Translations under genes and position numbers: made by a program
Shown here: piece after piece, positions 58,192 to 64,000 of the stretch
Numbering within the stretch: position 1 is the stretch's first letter
Layout of the letters: every line of letters starts with the position of its first letter
The notes under the pieces: generated by a model
Seen by the model: the letters and a program-made list of their open reading frames with translations, nothing else
Database searches by the model: none
What the model was told of the DNA's origin: nothing
DNA from: Mytilinidion resinicola
Lineage: Eukaryota; Ascomycota; Dothideomycetes; Mytilinidiales; Mytilinidiaceae
Assembly: GCF_010093595.1 (NCBI RefSeq)
Contig: NW_022985471.1
Span: 233,793 to 297,792, forward strand
Direction: 5' to 3'
Length of the DNA stretch: 64,000 nucleotides

Positions 58192-61095
58192 ATGGCGGGT
58201 AAACGCGACTTTCTGTCCATGGAGGCGCCTGAGAATTATGTCGCTGGTCTCGGGCGTGGTGCCACCGGATTCACAACCCGCAGTGACTTGGGTCCTGCAA
58301 GGGAGGGGCCTAGCGAGGAGCAAATGAAGGAGATGCTCGCAAAGCGCGCTGCACAACTCGGACAGGCAGCTCCTTCAGCATATGGAGCTACGGAAAAGAA
58401 GGAGGAAGATGACGATGACGACCGATACCAGGACCCGGATAATGAAGTGGGGCTGTTTGCGTCGGGCATGAACTTTGATCGGGATGATGATGAGGCAGAC
58501 GAGATCTTTGCACTAGTGGACGAGAAGATGGACCGCAGGAGACGCGCACGCAGGTCAGTTCCTAGTTTTCTTTCACCCTCCTATCCTTTCAAGATTGTCA
58601 ATTTATCCTTGTTCCATGATCAGATTACCGACGTAAATCGTTTCCATCCGTATAGGGAAGAACGAGAACAGCGAGAGCGGGAAGACTACGAGAGTAAGAA
58701 CCCCAAAATCCAGCAGCAATTCGCGGACCTGAAACGCGCACTCGGAACGGTTACGGAAGACGAATGGGCGGCCCTACCGGAGGTCGGCGACATGACTGGA
58801 CGAACGAAGCGAGCTCGCGAAGCACGCCAGAACAATCGGTTTTACGCGGTGCCGGACAGTGTCATCGCGGGGGCTGCATCAGCGGGACAACTGGACACTT
58901 CAATATCGGCAGATGCTGGGGATGGGACTGTGACGGATTTTGCGTCTATTGGAGCTGCACAGAAATCTGCCCTGCAAGTGCGCTTGGATTCCGCGGCTCA
59001 GTCTGCAGGCGGCGACTCTACTTCAGGAACCGCTACAAGCATCGACAACGTAAAGGGATACCTGACCTCTCTCGAAAAGTCGGCTGTCAAGGCGGGCGAA
59101 GTACCTGTAGAGGACCTCAACCGTGCTCGTCTACTACTCGAATCCGCCGTCAAGACGAATCCGAAGAACGGACCCGGGCATGTGGCGCTTTGCCGACTTG
59201 AGGAGTTTGCTGGAAAAGTGACGAGAGCTAGGAAGGTCATTGCACAGGGCGCAGAGCTCTGTCCGAGGAGTATAGATGTCTGGCTGGAGAACATCCGCAT
59301 TAATCGCGAGAATCTTCAGAATAGTCGAATCATTGCCGCCAATGCTCTGAAAATTCCGGGAAACTCCAAGAGCGTTGAGTTATGGCAGGCAGCACTGGAG
59401 CTTGAGTCAACCACACAAGCTCGTAAGAGGGTCCTGCGCCAGGCTATTGACTCGATTCCTTCATCCGTGGAGCTCTGGAAGTCATTGATCAATGAGACAG
59501 AAGACATCGAGGAGGTCAAATTGCTCTTTCACAAAGCGACACAGACCATACCACTCTCCGAGGAACTATGGATTAGTTACGCGCGTGTCTGCAATCCCAC
59601 GGACGCACAGAATGTTCTCAATCAGGCGCGCAAGGCCATCAAATCAAGCTGGGCAATCTGGGTAGCAGCTGCACGACTACAGGAGCAGCTCGGTAGTGAA
59701 GACGACCTGGTTCACAAGATTCTGGAGCGCGCGGTCAAGTCTCTAGCTAAGGAAAAGGCCATGTTGAAGCGCGAAGACTGTATAACCGAGGCCGAGAAAT
59801 GCGAGGAAGAGGGCGCTGTTCGTACTAGCGTAGCCATCATCGACGCAACACTCGGCTGGGGTCTAGACGAAGATGACGATCGCAAGGAGGTTTGGCTGAA
59901 AGATGCAAAGTCTTCCATTGGCCGAGGTCACTTTGCGACTGCTCGAGCCATGTATGGGTATGCTCTGAAGGTGTTTACTCAGAGTAAAACACTGTGGCAC
60001 GCGACTGCAGAGCTCGAGAAAAACCATGGCACTCACGCCGGTCTCGTCAGCGTTCTGGAGAGGTCTGTCAACGCAGTATCCGGAACAAAATCCGAATCGC
60101 TTTGGCTCATGCTAGCCCGGGAACAGTGGCATGCTGGCGAACTCAACCAGGCTCGAGAGACTCTTGCCAAAGCATTCGATGCAATCCCCGATAACGAGAA
60201 CATCTATCTCCGAGCTGTCGAGCTGGAAGTGGATGCGAAAAATCATGATCAGGCACGAGGGTTCCTTAAACATGCTAGAGAAAAGGCTTCGACCGCTCGC
60301 ATTTGGCTTCGTAGCATAGTGCTTGAGAGAAATCTCGGAAACGTTGATGACGCTCTAAACCTGACCAACGAAGCGCTTGATTTCTTCCCAGGTGCTTGGA
60401 AGCTCCACGCCGTGAAAGGTCAGCTATACGAGTCTATGGGGAAGCTACCACAGGCAGAACAGTCGTACGCCCAGGGTACACGTGTCTGCCCGAAGAGCGC
60501 ACCTTTGTTTCTCCTCCTCTCTCGAATTCTGGAGCGACAGGGATTCGTCACCAAGGCACGCTCGGCGCTCGACCGTGGAAAGTTGGCAAACCCGAAGAAC
60601 GACGTCCTGCTCTGCGAGAGCGTCCGGCTCGAGCGGCGCGCGGGCAATATTCCAGCCGCTAACAAAGTCATGGCGCAAGCTTTGCAAGAAACCGGTGGCC
60701 ACTCTGGTCTCCTCTGGGCTGAGCGTATCATGCACCTAGAATCCCGCACACAGCGTAAACCGCGTGCCCTCGAAGCCATCAAGAAAATCGATAACAACCC
60801 CATGCTCTTTGTCGTCGTGGGGCGCATCTTCTGGGGCGAGCGTCGGCTCGAGAAGGCAGCGACTTGGTTCGAGAAGGCTTTGGTGCTGGATAGCGATTAC
60901 GGCGATGCGTGGGCTTGGTACTACAAGTTCCTGGAGCAGCATGGGACCGATGAGAAGAAAGCGGAGGTGCTGAATAAGATCTCGCTGGCCGAGCCGAAGC
61001 ATGGAGAGGTTTGGCAGTCGGTGTCGAAGGATCCGAAGAATGTTGGAAAGGGGTTCGAGGAGCTGCTGAAGCTTGCGGTTGCGATCTTGGAGTGA
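58192..61095 (+). CDS. PRP6: Pre-mRNA splicing factor PRP6 (U4/U6.U5 tri-snRNP)
   Basis: Bridges U5 and U4/U6 snRNPs in the spliceosome. One 102-nt intron (58554-58655) is in frame; removing it gives 933 aa and restores RRARREEREQRERED. The N-terminal PRP1 domain is clear (APENYVAGLGRGATGFTTRS, then DRYQDPDNEVGLF and DEKMDRRRR). The rest is a long array of HAT/TPR-type helical repeats with the expected W/L patterns (for example VWLENIRINRE, SVELWQAALELE, IWVAAARLQE, AWKLHAVKGQLYESMG). Length fits the family (human 941). The start ATG at 58192 sits in a good CAACCATGG context. Confidence 0.95.
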   Translation: MAGKRDFLSMEAPENYVAGLGRGATGFTTRSDLGPAREGPSEEQMKEMLAKRAAQLGQAAPSAYGATEKKEEDDDDDRYQDPDNEVGLFASGMNFDRDDDEADEIFALVDEKMDRRRRARRSVPSFLSPSYPFKIVNLSLFHDQITDVNRFHPYREEREQREREDYESKNPKIQQQFADLKRALGTVTEDEWAALPEVGDMTGRTKRAREARQNNRFYAVPDSVIAGAASAGQLDTSISADAGDGTVTDFASIGAAQKSALQVRLDSAAQSAGGDSTSGTATSIDNVKGYLTSLEKSAVKAGEVPVEDLNRARLLLESAVKTNPKNGPGHVALCRLEEFAGKVTRARKVIAQGAELCPRSIDVWLENIRINRENLQNSRIIAANALKIPGNSKSVELWQAALELESTTQARKRVLRQAIDSIPSSVELWKSLINETEDIEEVKLLFHKATQTIPLSEELWISYARVCNPTDAQNVLNQARKAIKSSWAIWVAAARLQEQLGSEDDLVHKILERAVKSLAKEKAMLKREDCITEAEKCEEEGAVRTSVAIIDATLGWGLDEDDDRKEVWLKDAKSSIGRGHFATARAMYGYALKVFTQSKTLWHATAELEKNHGTHAGLVSVLERSVNAVSGTKSESLWLMLAREQWHAGELNQARETLAKAFDAIPDNENIYLRAVELEVDAKNHDQARGFLKHAREKASTARIWLRSIVLERNLGNVDDALNLTNEALDFFPGAWKLHAVKGQLYESMGKLPQAEQSYAQGTRVCPKSAPLFLLLSRILERQGFVTKARSALDRGKLANPKNDVLLCESVRLERRAGNIPAANKVMAQALQETGGHSGLLWAERIMHLESRTQRKPRALEAIKKIDNNPMLFVVVGRIFWGERRLEKAATWFEKALVLDSDYGDAWAWYYKFLEQHGTDEKKAEVLNKISLAEPKHGEVWQSVSKDPKNVGKGFEELLKLAVAILE

Positions 61096-62154
61096 GGTGG
61101 GGATAGGGTTTGGAGGGTCTTAGATGCATGAAATTGGCGTTGGAGGGGCGTTCATGAATCAGCTGGTCCGACTTCGAAGTTCTGAAGGAACTTTCAGCAC
61201 AATATGGCTGAATTAAAACACCCCGTAGGTAGGTAGTACCTAACTACTGTAACCCTTCAATCGAGAGCGGATCACACCGTAATGTAACCACTTCGAGAGC
61301 GTCCATCCATGTTCAGGGTGCAGCCACGTTATCTACTTGCGCATCTCTTCCTACTAATCCCTCAAAATTAGCATATCCTAAACGTGCTAATTGAAGGTAT
61401 GCAGAGTGTGTCTGGGATACATGACAAAGCCTTTGCTACTTGAGTCTTCTCCTACGCTCGTCCACATCTTTGCCGCTTTAATCCTTTTGCTCCTATTAGT
61501 CCCATTAGTCCCATTAGTCCCAATAACACCGATAGAGCATCTTACCCCGTTAAGCGCATGAAGGCTGGTTCAGATGTATTTTCCTAGCCCCTTGCCGTGA
61601 CCCTGCTACTCAAGCACCTAGACATATCGCCCTTGCCAAGGCTTGCGAAGATCTTGGGTTCATGGTACTAAGGGAACTTAGCGATAGCAACCGACGAAGA
61701 GTCTGGGGTCCCGTGATATGGCGGTCTGTCACGTGCGCCCAAACATCTCTTGGTGTCCGAGGGCTCGCTGACCCGCCGCTGAGCCAGCTGTCTCGCTAGT
61801 GAGCCGCCCCCGGCCAGCTGATCTGCAGGATATCCACGCCTAGCGCACGCCAACAGCCGTGGATATCTACTAATCTCCACGGGCACTGCTGAGCCTGCTG
61901 CTGAGTGCCCGTGTACCGTACTGCCTATTGGCCGAACTGTTGTGGCTGTATCAAAACGCTGTACAATCCCTGCCCTTTGCAGTATAGCTGCTGAGCGGCT
62001 GCTTGTTCTCGTGCCTGCCACCACGATAGCTACTGCAGCAGCATCTGCCACTGCACAACGGCCTAGCTAGCTAGATGATGATGGCGTATATAGAGAGAGG
62101 AGAGGCCCTTCCTGCAAGTTGCCTGCTAGGCCTACAGAACCAGGACACGAAGAT
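61096..62154. other. Intergenic region upstream of the Crypton element
   Basis: 3' flank of PRP6 and unknown sequence. From about 61700 the composition becomes rich in CTGCTGAG/CTAGCTAG-like words, resembling the element that follows, so the left boundary of the Crypton may be here. Contains a 9-bp triple repeat at 61492-61518. Confidence 0.4.
61492..61518. repeat. 9-bp tandem repeat, three copies
   Basis: CCTATTAGT followed by two perfect copies of CCCATTAGT, and then a degenerate CCCAATAAC. Confidence 0.9.
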
Positions 62155-64000
62155 ATGCCGCCAAAAAAACGCGACCAGCAGCGCCGCGAGCGCGCGGATA
62201 TTACCATTGCGAACAATGCTGAACTACGCGCCAACGCGCAAGAGAGTCTGGCCACTATACGGCAGCAACGGCCAGAGAATACGCACCAGGTGTATACTCC
62301 AAAGCAACGAGAATTCAAGGTATTTCTTGCTAGGGCCTAGCTAGCCAGCTGCCATGCACGCGTTTCCTACACGCGTATACACACGCATCTGCTAACTATA
62401 TTCCCTAGGAATTCTGTGCACGGAAGCAGTACCACGACGGCGATACTGTTACAGAGGATAAGCTACTGCTATTCCTTGTAGAAGACGTAGCCAACAGGCC
62501 CCTGAGGGCTAAGTTACGCAAGATAGCCAGCGAAATCCCTCAGGACGAAACGCGCCTTGCCTGGCGCTCAGTGCGCACCTACGTTACTGCCGTCACAGAT
62601 CTCTACCGGGAGCAGCGGGCCCTAGGCATGAATAGCCACCCATCACCACGCGAGGACACTGCACGGGAGTACCTTAGATCTCTGCAGCGAAGGGATGCCC
62701 AGCGCGATCGCGAACAGTACGCCGATAAGGGGAGGGATACGCTACTAGACGGCTACTCTGAGGAAGAATTTGAGCGCGTATGCAGCAACCTATGGGCGCA
62801 TGGCGCAAAATCCTCTACAGAATGCCACCTCCGCACGCTAGTTGATCTCCTGCTAGGCCACTATATGCTCACGCGCGGCGGCGACCGCCGCGCAGCAGAG
62901 ATCTCAGATCTATTCACGTTCGAATTCAAGGGGGAGGGCCCTACGCGCTGCATGCCCCTGATATTTACTACCCGTGCTAGCAAGCAGAACCAGCACGGCC
63001 GGCTAGAGACAATTGGGGCACTACGGCACAGGAAGCCGCTTCTCTGCATGCTTAGCGGCCTAGCCTTCTACCTTCTTTATCGCTGGGACCTAGGAGAGGA
63101 ACCATTCCCTGATTTTAGCCAACGTTCAGCCTGGTATAGCACACGGCTTATTAAGGCCAGCACTGGTGGCCCTACAGCAGCATTCTCATACAACTCACAG
63201 CGCGATTAGGTTGCAAAGGCCTTCCAGTATGCAGGCATCTCCTCAGCAAAAAAGACCCATCTACCACGCAGCGCAGGCGCGAGGCTAGCAGAGCTAAAAG
63301 GCATCAGCAAGGACCAGATCCGCCGCGCTGGCAGGTGGAATCAGGAGCAGATGGTCGGCTGTTACCTGAACTCGCTGCCGCGCAAGTTCATGAGGACTAT
63401 GGCCGGCCACCCATCGCAGATGGGCTGCTTTGAGATCCAACGCGCAGCTGTAACGCCACCAGATGCACTACTCTCCCTGATCTGGCCCCAGCTAGATGCA
63501 TGGAAGGACCGCTTTGGGCCCCAGGCCGGCCAGGTTAACGATCTTGCTGCAGCAGGCCTTATAAGCCTGCTATTCTATCTCAGGGAGGTTGTGCTGCAAG
63601 ATTCTGTAGCTCTACGGCGGCAGTTCCCTAGCCACCCAGTATGGAATCACCCAGTATTTCAGCATCAGGCGTATGCGGCCTTTGCACAGGATGTTGAGGC
63701 ATCGCTAGATGCAGAGGTAGCGCCTAGCAGGCTATCAGTGCTATATCAGGCCATTCCCATGCTAGCAGACCAGCTCCAGGCCATAGATGCACGGAACGAG
63801 CAGCGGGTTCAGGGGCTTAACGGGTCTATTGAGCGCCTGCTTGAGCTACAGCGCTCGCAGTCTCTACAGCTGCAGCTATTTACGTCTGGCAGCCTAGTGT
63901 TCCGGCTAGAGGCACCCCAGATAGCAGGCAATCTGCTACAGCCGTCGCTGTTGCTATCAGATATAGCATCTAGCAAATACGCCTCCGCTCAGGCTAGTGT
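62155..64000 (+). pseudogene. Crypton-type tyrosine recombinase, one internal stop, cut by window end
   Basis: Exon 1 (62155-62319) starts MPPKKRDQQRRERADIT and joins exon 2 (from 62409) across an 89-nt intron to give TPKQREFKEFCARKQYHDGD, the usual opening of fungal Ndc10-like/Crypton proteins. The middle domain (ECHLRTLVDLLLGHYMLTRGGDRRAAEI onward) is the Ndc10_II-like recombinase region. Likely catalytic residues are Arg in this block, H-L-P-R in THLPRSAGARLAEL, and Tyr in RWNQEQMVGCYLNSLP. A TAG at 63207-63209 interrupts it, and the same frame runs on without another stop to the window edge; TGG is the probable original codon. A C-terminal GCR1_C-like DNA-binding domain would be expected beyond 64000. 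Not a DUF3435 (Starship captain) type. Confidence 0.82.

Noticed and set aside
62155..64000. Starship captain (DUF3435 tyrosine recombinase)
   Set aside because: The opening motif and middle domain match Ndc10-like Crypton proteins instead, and no cargo or captain-type N-terminus is visible.
1..64000. CRISPR arrays, bacterial operons, tRNA or rRNA genes
   Set aside because: The tandem repeats found lack spacer structure, the genes are intron-bearing fungal genes, and no tRNA or rRNA sequence was recognised by eye.

Overview
The window is nuclear DNA of a filamentous ascomycete (Pezizomycotina; Dothideomycetes is my best guess from the overall feel of the proteins, not a measurement). The evidence is a gene set of fungal housekeeping genes (AUR1, TPS1, RPA190, malic enzyme, RFT1, ATG7, dCMP deaminase, PRP6) interrupted by short introns (mostly 46-118 nt) with GT..CTAAC..AG signals. 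I rebuilt all multi-exon models by hand from splice sites; every model called intact sums to a whole number of codons. No rRNA, tRNA or CRISPR array was recognised.

Layout. 1-9.5 kb: AUR1, a gene-poor stretch, a small secreted cysteine-rich protein gene split by a MITE (a second MITE copy sits in its promoter), and TPS1. 9.5-16.2 kb: a decayed island with a multiply frameshifted bZIP-like pseudogene, a pogo/Fot1 fragment, a broken Tc1/mariner element and a short SAM-domain gene resembling the C-terminal half of a CP2/grainyhead factor. 16.4-25.3 kb: the most interesting part. It holds a zinc-finger/von Willebrand A gene (907 aa) divergent from a DUF7580-like/subtilisin-like S8 protease gene (1066 aa), which converges on a single-exon gasdermin-like gene (276 aa). 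A neighbouring protease and gasdermin is the arrangement of fungal regulated cell death systems such as het-Q1/het-Q2.

25.3-34 kb: a 157-bp-period tandem repeat in front of an F-box-like gene, a decayed cysteine-motif gene with several nonsense codons, and a single-pass membrane protein. 34-50 kb: conserved core genes: RPA190 (with a GC-AG intron), a HAM1-like lipid-binding-type protein, malic enzyme and RFT1. 50-52.6 kb: a protein kinase-like pseudogene and a small membrane protein ORF. 53-61 kb: ATG7, divergent from dCMP deaminase, and PRP6. 61-64 kb: a Crypton-type tyrosine recombinase element with one internal TAG, running off the window edge.

Several decayed genes carry TAG, TAA or TGA codons explainable by C-to-T or G-to-A changes, as expected if repeat-induced point mutation acted here; this is an inference, since no aligned copies are available.
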